DNA of 64,000 bases from Cryobacterium sp. PH31-AA6 (GTDB lineage Bacteria > Actinomycetota > Actinomycetes > Actinomycetales > Microbacteriaceae). The notes below the pieces were generated by a model. The model did not search any database and was not told the origin of the DNA. It was given only the letters and a program-made list of their open reading frames with translations. Location: the NCBI RefSeq assembly GCF_030063195.1, contig NZ_JASISS010000003.1, positions 62,001 to 126,000 on the forward strand. The letters are read 5' to 3'. The translations under genes and the position numbers were made by a program. Of this stretch, positions 56,092 through 63,267 are shown piece after piece; position 1 is the first letter of the stretch, and each line of letters begins with the position of its first letter.

Positions 56092-56319
56092 GCCGGCCGC
56101 GTGCTCATTCCCGCGGGGCTCCTCACGGCTGTCTCCGGCCTTTGGAAGGATGACCCGCGCCTACGCGCTATCGGAGTGGGAGCGGGCACTCCGGCGCTCC
56201 TGCTCATGCTCGCATAGATCGTTTTCGGCCACGCCGCCGAGCTACCGCGAGCCGTGGTGATGGGCACCGCCTGGCTGGTCGATCTCGGCATCACGGAGTG
56301 GGTCATCCGTCGGCGCTAG
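56092..56319 (+). pseudogene. Remnant of a small membrane protein gene with an internal stop
   Basis: One plus-strand frame reads VLIPAGLLTAVSGLWKDDPR then LLLMLA, a TAG stop (56215-56217), and then continues in the same frame as FGHAAELPRAVVMGTAWLVDLGITEWVIRRR to a second stop. The two halves look like helices of one protein interrupted by a nonsense codon; no start or ribosome site is convincing. Alternative: no gene at all. Confidence 0.35.
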
Positions 56320-56354
56320 GGTGAGCTGATTGCCACTCTCACAAGGAGGCCGCT

Positions 56355-56780
56355 GTGAAGCTACGCCCGCTCGCCACCGCCGTCACCATTTCAGCCACGA
56401 TGATGGGGCTCCTGTCTGGGTGCTCGGCAGCGCCGACGGCCCCAACGGCAGGTCCGACCGTGACCGCTACCGTGACGGCGACTCCAGCTGCGGCGCCCGT
56501 CGCTCAGGCCGCGGCTGATCCGGTCTCGGCTCTGGAAGCGTGGGCCCTGTGCGCGGGCGTGGCACGAGAGACCGCACGGACGGTGGCCCCGGATGCACTG
56601 GTCGTGCCCCTCGCCGACGCGGATGTTCCGGAACTGGTGACGTGGGAATCCGATCAGCAGTATTTCAATGTGCAGGTGAAGCTGGAGCCGTCAGGCGACT
56701 TCGATTTTCTGGCCGTTCTGTGCCACGTCGGTGGCACGCTGGGCCAACCCACGATGGAATCCACCCTGAAGACCCACTGA
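56355..56780 (+). CDS. Predicted lipoprotein
   Basis: 141 residues from the GTG at 56355 (aaggagg seven bases upstream). Signal sequence with lipobox LLSGC (Cys 23), a Pro/Ala/Thr-rich linker and a small domain with two cysteines (ALCAG, VLCHV) and WESDQQYFNVQVKL. No family recognised. Likely a cell-envelope protein. Confidence 0.72.
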   Translation: MKLRPLATAVTISATMMGLLSGCSAAPTAPTAGPTVTATVTATPAAAPVAQAAADPVSALEAWALCAGVARETARTVAPDALVVPLADADVPELVTWESDQQYFNVQVKLEPSGDFDFLAVLCHVGGTLGQPTMESTLKTH

Positions 56781-56897
56781 ACCTGGTCGCCGCAGCGCGC
56801 GAAGATTGCTCGGGGGGTGAGCAACGCTGGCGTGCGTGGCTGGTTTAGGCGGGCCCGCCCCAGTGACGAAATGCGGTCGGCTCGTTATTCTTGGTGC

Positions 56898-57170
56898 ATG
56901 TGCCGGAACATCCACACGCTGCATAATTTCGAGCCCGCCGCCACCGACGACGAGGTGCACGCTGCGGCCCTCCAGTTCGTGCGCAAGATCAGCGGCGCAA
57001 CCAAGCCGTCCCGGGCCAACGCGGAGGCGTTCGATCGGGCCGTCGAGGAGATCGCACACATTTCTCGGCACCTGCTCGAGGATCTGGTCAGCACGGCTCC
57101 ACCGAAAAACCGCGACGAAGAGGCAGCGAAGGCGAAGGCCCGCTCGGCGAAACGGTTCGCTGCGGCGTAG
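56898..57170 (+). CDS. DUF2277 domain-containing protein
   Basis: 90 residues from the ATG at 56898 (MCRNIHTLHNFEPAATDDEV), a perfect match to the DUF2277 opening CRNI..L.NFEP. It continues FVRKISGATKPSRANAEAFDRAVEEI. Predicted cytoplasmic, alpha-helical; function unknown. Confidence 0.92.
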   Translation: MCRNIHTLHNFEPAATDDEVHAAALQFVRKISGATKPSRANAEAFDRAVEEIAHISRHLLEDLVSTAPPKNRDEEAAKAKARSAKRFAAA

Positions 57171-57202
57171 CCCACTGCGCCACTTACCGCGCTGGAGCGG
57201 CA

Positions 57203-57275
57203 CGGCGCTACCGCAACGGCGGGCGCGGGCCGCCGAAACCGCGCGGTGAGACGCGGATGTCGCGGCTACCTCAGG
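57203..57275. repeat. Dispersed direct repeat, left copy
   Basis: Shares the 23-base core ggcgctaccgcaacggcggg (first 20 bases given) with a copy at 57873, and the resemblance continues for about 70 bases with ccgaaaccgc and gcggatg. Lies between the DUF2277 and VOC genes. Confidence 0.6.
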
Positions 57276-57324
57276 TCGGATCTTGAGCTGTGCCACGGGC
57301 GACACCTCGCCCTCCACGCGCCGG

Positions 57325-57720
57325 TCAGTTCTCGTATCCGATGAGCCAGGGCACCCCGAAGCGGTCGACCAACTGGCCGTCGTGGGCACCCCACGGCCTC
57401 TCGCGGAGTGGGTCGACCACGACGCCCCCCTCTGCCAGCGCGGCGAACCACACTTCGAGGGTCGCAGGATCAGCTGTGCCCAATAGGGACAACATGATCC
57501 CCTGGAGATTGAGCGGCGGATCGTCCGCGCCCGCATCAGCGCCGAACAACACGACCCGGCCGTTCAGCACGCCGTGGGCGATTGCTCCGCGTGGACCATC
57601 GGTGCGGCCAAAATCGGCGAAGGTGTGCAGCACGAGCTCGCCGCCGAACACATCGCGGTAGAAGGTCAACGCTGGACGGGCAGAGGCATCGAAGCGAAGG
57701 TACGGTACGAGACCGGTCAT
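57325..57720 (-). CDS. VOC family (PhnB-like glyoxalase fold) protein
   Basis: 131 residues from the ATG at 57720. YLRFDASARPALTFYRDVFGGEL is the defining PhnB/VOC N-terminal motif, and GRVVLFGAD and VDRFGVPWLIGYEN belong to the C-terminal half. A metal-dependent or binding role is typical for the fold; specificity is unknown. The gene is bracketed by two copies of a dispersed repeat. Confidence 0.87.
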   Translation of the reverse strand: MTGLVPYLRFDASARPALTFYRDVFGGELVLHTFADFGRTDGPRGAIAHGVLNGRVVLFGADAGADDPPLNLQGIMLSLLGTADPATLEVWFAALAEGGVVVDPLRERPWGAHDGQLVDRFGVPWLIGYEN

Positions 57721-57872
57721 CCACCCAGAGTAGACACGCACCTGGCGCGGATCAAGAAGCCGTTGCTCAGCCGACGCTTCGGGGCTGCGGGCCGGCGAAG
57801 GTCATGGCGAACAAGGGGCCCAGTCACACATGAAGCGGGCAGCCTGGTGGCGTAGCCGCGCCCTGAACGGCA

Positions 57873-57945
57873 GGGCGCTACCGCAACGGCGGGCGCTGAC
57901 TGCCAAAACCGCAGCTGCGACAAGCGGATGCCGCAGCCGACCCGA
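57873..57945. repeat. Dispersed direct repeat, right copy
   Basis: Core ggcgctaccgcaacggcggg is identical to the left copy, followed by ccaaaaccgc and agcggatgccgc. The 308 bp between the VOC and SDR genes contain otherwise no supported gene. Confidence 0.6.
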
Positions 57946-58028
57946 CGAGGGAGGCGCGGCATCCGGGGCTACACGTTCAAGAGGAACTCCCCGGGTGGCG
58001 GTTCATCGCGCGTTGCGGAACGCAAGCG

Positions 58029-58703
58029 CTACTCCCTGCCGTCCTCGAGCGGGATGAGCATGGTGCGGAAGGGACCCGCAGCGGCGTGGAGCTCCCAGAT
58101 GCGAGAGGCGACGTCGTCGATGCCGTTGGGCAGCTGAAGCTGGGGAATGCCTCCCGGGATGACGAGCTGACGGACGCGGACTCCCTCGTCCTCGAGCGCG
58201 TCGTGAAGCATCTCGCCGTAGGCGCTCTCGGCCGGGAAGGCGACCGATGTTCCGGCGAAGCCGGCGCGGGCCTTCACCGAGGTCCCGCCGTTGATCAGGA
58301 TGATGCTGCCGTCGCCCCTCTCACGCATTGCCGGCAGCACCGTGCGCACCGCACGGATGAGACCGAGCGCTGAGAACTGCAACGCTTCCAGCGCCAGCTC
58401 GGGAGTCAAGTCAAGCACCGGCTTCAGGTAGTCGCGCGACGGGAGCGGGCTGTACTGCAGCGTGGTGATCGGACCCAACTCGGCGGCGGCACGCGCGAGC
58501 GCGGCCTCGAGCGCCGCCGTCTCCAGCACGTCCGCGGCGTAACCGCGGGCGGTCACGCCATCCGCTTCGAGCTCCGCGGCCAAGGCGTCGAGCTTCGACT
58601 GGTCCCTCGAGATCAGGGCGATCGAGAAGCCCTCACGTCCGAACCTACGAGCGACCGCTGCTCCGAGTCCCGGTCCAGCTCCGATGATTGCGATGACTGG
58701 CAT
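58029..58703 (-). CDS. SDR family NAD(P)-dependent oxidoreductase
   Basis: 224 residues from the ATG at 58703 (ggaactc upstream). The cofactor motif IIGAGPGLGAAVARRFGREG (about 5-24) is a TGxxxGxG-like variant, NNAG and YxxxK of classical short-chain dehydrogenases appear as LQYSP and SAYGEMLHDAL, so the catalytic lysine is not conserved: an atypical or degraded SDR. Upstream the frame continues open but encodes a different sequence. Confidence 0.83.
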   Translation of the reverse strand: MPVIAIIGAGPGLGAAVARRFGREGFSIALISRDQSKLDALAAELEADGVTARGYAADVLETAALEAALARAAAELGPITTLQYSPLPSRDYLKPVLDLTPELALEALQFSALGLIRAVRTVLPAMRERGDGSIILINGGTSVKARAGFAGTSVAFPAESAYGEMLHDALEDEGVRVRQLVIPGGIPQLQLPNGIDDVASRIWELHAAAGPFRTMLIPLEDGRE

Positions 58704-59065
58704 GGTGAGTTCCTTCGGTCGATGATGACGGCGGGTAGGGCCGTTCGAAAGTTTACCGGGGCGCGGTCTGGCGGGCGGCAGGGCATGATCAGCCGGGTGG
58801 GGCCAGTTCCAAATCGTCTGGGCGATGACGTCGTATCCGTTCACCGGCCCGGCAGAATCAGCATCGAACCACTCGACGAAGGTCTCGTAAGCGATGCGCC
58901 TGAGGTCCTCGAGCGAGGTCAGATCACCCGCGCGACGGACGATGTCCGCCACTTCTGCATTTTACTCGTCGGTGTTCTCGAGAGGTTGATCCCAACGGGG
59001 TCGTGCTCGAACCATATGGCCGAGACAGCCCTCACCGGCATCAGCGAACGCCACTTGCCCTGAAG
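58704..59065 (-). other. Intergenic stretch with a small open frame upstream of the SDR
   Basis: In the SDR frame, from a GTG at 58952, about 55 residues (ADIVRRAGDLTSLEDLRRIA, then FVEWFDADSAGPVNGYDVIA) look coding in codon use. They then dissolve into Pro/Arg-rich sequence before the SDR start. It may be a 5' remnant of another gene. The remaining part (58953-59065) shows nothing. Confidence 0.35.
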
Positions 59066-60139
59066 CTAGACGTTGAAGCGGAACTCCACGACGTCGCCAT
59101 CCTGCATGATGTATTCCTTGCCCTCGATCCGGGCCTTGCCCTTCGCGCGGGCCTCGGCGATCGAACCGGCGGCGACCAGATCGTCGAAGGAGAAGACTTC
59201 GGCCTTGATGAAGCCCTTCTGGAAGTCCGTGTGGATGACTCCGGCGGCCTGCGGGGCGGTCCAGCCCTTGTGGATGGTCCAGGCCCTCGTTTCCTTGGGG
59301 CCCGCCGTGAGGTAGGTCTGCAGGCCGAGGGTGTCGAAGCCGATCCGGGCGAGCTGGTCGAGTCCGCTCTCGGCCTGGCCGGTGGAGGCGAGCATCTCGG
59401 CAGCGTCCTCGGCGTCGAGTTCGCTGAGTTCCGATTCGAGCTTGGCGTCGAGGAACACGGCGTTGGCCGGGGCCACGAGCGCGGCCAGCGCGGCCAGCTT
59501 CCCGGCATCCTGCAGCACGTCTTCATCGACGTTGAACACGTAGATGAACGGCTTGGCGGTGAGCAGGCCGAGTTCGCGGATCGGTTCGATATCGAGGGTC
59601 GCGGAGGACAACGGCTTGCCGGCGTCGAGCACGGCCTGGGCCTTGAGTGCGGTCTCGAGCACGATCGCGGGCATCTTTCGACCCTTGACCTCTTTCTCGA
59701 AGCGCGCGATGGCCTTCTCGAGGGTCTGCAGGTCGGCGAGAATCAACTCGGTGTTGATGGTCTCCATGTCGCCGGCCGGGTTGACGTCACCGTCGACGTG
59801 CACGACATCGGGGTCTGCAAAACCGCGGATGACCTGTGCGATCGCGTCAGCCTCCCGAATGTTGGCGAGGAACTTGTTGCCCAGCCCCTCCCCCTCGCTC
59901 GCGCCGCGCACGATGCCGGCGATGTCGACGAACGACACGGGCGCCGGCAGCAGCCGCTCGCTGCCGAAGATCGAGGCGAGCGCGGCGAGCCGGGAATCCG
60001 GAAGGTTGACGATGCCCACGTTCGGTTCGATGGTGGCGAACGGGTAGTTCGCCGCCAGCACGTTGTTTTTGGTCAGCGCGTTGAAGAGGGTGGACTTGCC
60101 AACATTGGGCAGTCCGACGATTGCAATAGTAAGAGCCAC
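59066..60139 (-). CDS. ychF: Redox-regulated ATPase YchF
   Basis: 357 residues from the GTG at 60139. The Obg-like G domain: GLPNVGKSTLF (about 8-18), FVDIAGIVRGASEGEGLGNKFLA, then NVDED; YchF prefers ATP over GTP because its G4 motif is non-canonical. The C-terminal TGS domain AGPKETRAWTIHKGWTAPQAAGVIHTDFQKGFI follows. It is implicated in stress and translation. It lies divergent from the exonuclease gene. Confidence 0.95.
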   Translation of the reverse strand: MALTIAIVGLPNVGKSTLFNALTKNNVLAANYPFATIEPNVGIVNLPDSRLAALASIFGSERLLPAPVSFVDIAGIVRGASEGEGLGNKFLANIREADAIAQVIRGFADPDVVHVDGDVNPAGDMETINTELILADLQTLEKAIARFEKEVKGRKMPAIVLETALKAQAVLDAGKPLSSATLDIEPIRELGLLTAKPFIYVFNVDEDVLQDAGKLAALAALVAPANAVFLDAKLESELSELDAEDAAEMLASTGQAESGLDQLARIGFDTLGLQTYLTAGPKETRAWTIHKGWTAPQAAGVIHTDFQKGFIKAEVFSFDDLVAAGSIAEARAKGKARIEGKEYIMQDGDVVEFRFNV

Positions 60140-60225
60140 GAGAGTCCATGGTACCGGCTGGGCCCCGCCGGTCGCGCTCCGGCGCCGAGGGAGGACCTGT
60201 CGGCGGCCCGTGAGAGCATGAAGGG

Positions 60226-60849
60226 GTGCCAGTCAACTTCACCGCCATCGACTTCGAGACCGCCAACTCTTCGAGCGCTTCGGCCTGTTCGGTCGGGCTG
60301 GCGAAGGTTCGAGACGGGATCGTGGTCGACCGGGTTGCCTGGTTCATCCAGCCCGCGCCGGGTCACGACGCCTTCCTCTCCTGGAACATCAAGATCCACG
60401 GCATCCGTCCGTCGGATGTCGTGGGCGCGGCAACCTGGGCCGAGCAGCTTCCCGACCTGGTCGCGTTCGCCGGCGGCGACCACCTCGTCGCCCACAATGC
60501 GGGGTTCGACCTCGGCGTCATCTCCGGGGCGTCGACGGTCGCCGGCCTCGCCGTGCCCGACTTCACCTACGTGTGCAGCCTGCAGGTTGCCCGGCGCACC
60601 TACCAACTCGACTCCTACCGACTCCCGGTGGCCGCGATGGCCGCGGGATTCGAGGGGTTCAACCACCACGACGCCCTCGCCGACGCCGAGGCGTGTGCCG
60701 CGATCATGATCCACGCGGCAAAACGGCACGACGCCGACACCCTCGAAGACCTGGCCCGCATCGCCGGCGTCAAGATCGGGGCGATCGGCCCGATCGCCAC
60801 CCGCGAGCGGGCGTCGACGCACGGGCCGATGGCCCTGAACCAGCAGTAG
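60226..60849 (+). CDS. DEDDh-type 3'-5' exonuclease (DnaQ-like)
   Basis: 207 residues. Exonuclease I motif AIDFETANSSS (Asp 8, Glu 10), motif II LVAHNAGFDLGVI (Asp about 95) and motif III HHDALADAEACA (His about 150, Asp about 155) agree with the DEDDh family of DNA polymerase III epsilon-like exonucleases. The C-terminal part is short and of unknown role. The GTG at 60226 lies six bases after a GAGCAT hexamer. Confidence 0.9.
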   Translation: MPVNFTAIDFETANSSSASACSVGLAKVRDGIVVDRVAWFIQPAPGHDAFLSWNIKIHGIRPSDVVGAATWAEQLPDLVAFAGGDHLVAHNAGFDLGVISGASTVAGLAVPDFTYVCSLQVARRTYQLDSYRLPVAAMAAGFEGFNHHDALADAEACAAIMIHAAKRHDADTLEDLARIAGVKIGAIGPIATRERASTHGPMALNQQ

Positions 60850-60882
60850 CACGGCCCGCGCTCGACGGAGGAGAATCGACGG

Positions 60883-61485
60883 ATGCGCTCCTCTGAGGAT
60901 TTGCCCGGCAACCCGTGGCCGCACGACATGCAGGTCAGCGTCGAGGAATGTTGGCCGCCGCTGATCCACCTGCTCTTCGTTCGAAGCGCCTGGCAGCTGG
61001 AGATCGATTCCGTTCCCCGGCTCGATTCCGAGCCGGACCCCGGCTCCTCCCAACGCCCGGAGAACCTCGACGTCGATTCCGCGGTCCAACGCTGGCTGGC
61101 CGAGTGGCAGCGGGCCTGGAGCCACTTCGATCCGGCGAGCGTCACGGTCAGCACCCCCGACGCGGCGACCCAGCGCCTCCTCGATACCCTCACCGACGAC
61201 GAGCTGTGGGAGGCGACCTCCACCTGGCCGTCGGATTTCTGGGATTCCGGCATCGACCGCGGCGCCTCTGAGAGATGGCGGGCATCGATGGCCGCCCCCA
61301 CCGGCGACCTCCCCGAGAACCGTGTGATCGGCGCCTTGGCCGACGCCTGGCGAGCCGGCCTCACGACCGTCATCCAGATGCCCTACCTCGGATACTTCGC
61401 GCACCGGATCAACCAGGAGCACCTCGTCGTCTCGGCGACGACCCGGCGCGATGCCGACCTGTACAGCAGAGCGCTCGAGTCGTAG
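60883..61485 (+). CDS. Hypothetical protein
   Basis: 200 residues starting from the ATG at 60883. Acidic, tryptophan-rich sequence with HDMQVSVEECWPPLIHLLFV and TSTWPSDFWDSG; no family recognised. The codon use is normal for this genome. It is 33 bases downstream of the exonuclease gene, and probably cotranscribed. Confidence 0.6.
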   Translation: MRSSEDLPGNPWPHDMQVSVEECWPPLIHLLFVRSAWQLEIDSVPRLDSEPDPGSSQRPENLDVDSAVQRWLAEWQRAWSHFDPASVTVSTPDAATQRLLDTLTDDELWEATSTWPSDFWDSGIDRGASERWRASMAAPTGDLPENRVIGALADAWRAGLTTVIQMPYLGYFAHRINQEHLVVSATTRRDADLYSRALES

Positions 61486-61499
61486 CGCCCGCCGTTCCC

Positions 61500-61537
61500 G
61501 TCGAGTTCGCGCCGGTCGAGTTCGCGCCGGTCGAGGG
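61500..61537. repeat. 15-bp intergenic repeat
   Basis: Two and a half units of gtcgagttcgcgccg between the hypothetical gene and rmuC. Confidence 0.6.
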
Positions 61538-61578
61538 TCGCACCCGGCGATGTCGGTGGCCGCTGGCAGAGTGGAGAC

Positions 61579-63042
61579 ATGGATCCCTGGCTCACTCTCC
61601 TTCTCGGTGTCATTCTCGGCGCCCTGCTCGGCGCCCTCTGCACCGTCGTCCTGTTGCAGCGGCGGGGGCAGGCAGCGCACACCGGCGCTCCGGCCGAGGA
61701 CCCCGCCGTTCTCGAGGCGCGACACCAGGTGGCGCTGGCCGAATTGCGTTCCGCCGAAGCCGCCGTGTCCGCCATCCTCCGGGAGGAACTCGCGTCGGTG
61801 CAGGCCACGACGGATGCCCTTCGCGAGAATCTTGCGGAGGCTCAGCGCCGGGCGCGCGAGGTCGACGACCGGCAGCGTGAAGAGGCCGCCGCGCGCACCG
61901 AACGCGAGCAGCGGGAAAGCACCGTCTTGCAGGCCCTCGCCCCCGTGCGTGAAAGCCTGCACGACATGCAGAAGAAGGTCTCCGAGCTGGAAACCCAGCG
62001 CAGCCTGCAGCACGGCGAACTCAGCCAGCAGCTGCGCAGCGCAACCGAATCCGAGGAACGCCTGCGCAGCACGGCCGAGTCCCTGGCCTCCGCCCTCCGC
62101 GCCAACAATACCCGCGGAGTCTGGGGCGAGACCCAGCTCCGCAGCGTGGTCGAAGCCGCCGGCCTGATTGAGCGGGTTGACTTCGACGTGCAGTCGAGCA
62201 TCACCTCGGATGCCGGGGCCGGCCGCCCCGACATGGTCGTGCACCTTCCCGGCGGCAAGAACATCGCGGTCGACGCCAAGGTGCCCTTCACCGCGTTCCT
62301 GGAAGCGAGCCAGATTCCGGCGACGGCGACCGGCGCGGAGGGCGCCCGACGCACGACGCTCCTGGCCGCCCACGTGAAGGCCGTTCGCGACCACATCACC
62401 ACCCTCGGCGGCAAGGCCTATTGGCAGGGCCTTGAGGCGTCCCCCGAAATCGTGATTGCGTTCATTCCCAGCGAGTCCCTCGTCTCGAGCGCCCTCGAAG
62501 CAGACCCGTCGATCATGGAGTTCGCCTTCTCCAAACGCGTCGCCCTCGCCTCGCCCGTCACGCTCTGGTCCGTGCTGAAGACGGTCGCGTTCACCTGGCA
62601 GCAGGACGTGCTCACCCACGACGCGAAGCTGCTCTTCGACCTGAGCCGGGAACTCTACGCCCGGTTGTCGACCACGGCTACGCACATCGAAAAGCTGGGC
62701 CGGTCGATCGAACGCACGGTGAAGGACTACAACGGGTTCGTCGGCTCGATGGAACGCCAGGTGCTGCCGACCGCTCGCAAACTCAACGCCCTGGACGAGT
62801 CGAAGGTATTGGCGCCGCTGGCCGCCATCGAGGAGAGCACCCGGGAGCTGGCGGCCTGGGAGTTCGTGGCCGAGCTGGAAGCCTCGGAACTCGACGCCCG
62901 GGATCTCGACCCCCGTGATCTCGACCCCTGTGATCTCGACGCCCGTGATCTCGACGCCCGTGATCTCGACCCCCGGGATCTTGACACCGGGGAACTGGAG
63001 CCTGCTGGCCTCGACGTGTCCCACGCCGATCACGACCGCTAA
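61579..63042 (+). CDS. rmuC: DNA recombination protein RmuC
   Basis: 487 residues. An N-terminal hydrophobic helix (about 5-26), a long coiled coil (about 45-165) and the RmuC nuclease-like domain (about 175-400, with VWGETQLRSVVEAAGL, PDMVVHLPGGKNIAVDAKVPF) are in the usual order. The Asp/Lys pair (VDAKVP) fits the PD-(D/E)XK active-site pattern. The tail from about residue 435 is a DLDPR/DLDAR-type pentad repeat encoded by 15-bp units, not normal for the family. It limits inverted-repeat rearrangements in E. coli. Confidence 0.93.
   Translation: MDPWLTLLLGVILGALLGALCTVVLLQRRGQAAHTGAPAEDPAVLEARHQVALAELRSAEAAVSAILREELASVQATTDALRENLAEAQRRAREVDDRQREEAAARTEREQRESTVLQALAPVRESLHDMQKKVSELETQRSLQHGELSQQLRSATESEERLRSTAESLASALRANNTRGVWGETQLRSVVEAAGLIERVDFDVQSSITSDAGAGRPDMVVHLPGGKNIAVDAKVPFTAFLEASQIPATATGAEGARRTTLLAAHVKAVRDHITTLGGKAYWQGLEASPEIVIAFIPSESLVSSALEADPSIMEFAFSKRVALASPVTLWSVLKTVAFTWQQDVLTHDAKLLFDLSRELYARLSTTATHIEKLGRSIERTVKDYNGFVGSMERQVLPTARKLNALDESKVLAPLAAIEESTRELAAWEFVAELEASELDARDLDPRDLDPCDLDARDLDARDLDPRDLDTGELEPAGLDVSHADHDR
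62887..62991 (+). repeat. 15-bp in-frame tandem repeat in the rmuC tail
   Basis: Seven units of 15 bp (gatctcgacccccgt and variants) encode pentads RDLDP/RDLDA. Units start near 62887, 62902, 62917, 62932, 62947, 62962 and 62977. Confidence 0.85.
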
Positions 63043-63140
63043 CCCAACGCCAATCCAGACACGGCCCTCGCGACACAGCGGTTTCCACCGAGTCACCGCG
63101 TTCTGTTGACTCGGCTGAGCGAGGGTACTACCCTCTTCCT

Positions 63141-63152
63141 GAGAGCGCTCTC
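63141..63152. promoter_or_regulatory. Candidate LacI-family operator GAGAGCGCTCTC
   Basis: A perfect 12-bp palindrome with the central CG typical of LacI/GalR operators (here tGAGAGCGCTCTCg), 116 bases upstream of the secreted protein gene in a 225-bp intergenic region. Regulator not in this window. Confidence 0.45.
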
Positions 63153-63267
63153 GCCTTGCCCTTGTCGAGGTTGTGTCGAGGCTGCGCTCCCGCTTTATTG
63201 TCCACCGAGAGCCCTCCTCCAATCCTCTGTGCAATAACGGTTCCCCTCTGCAGAAAGCAGGCCAGCA

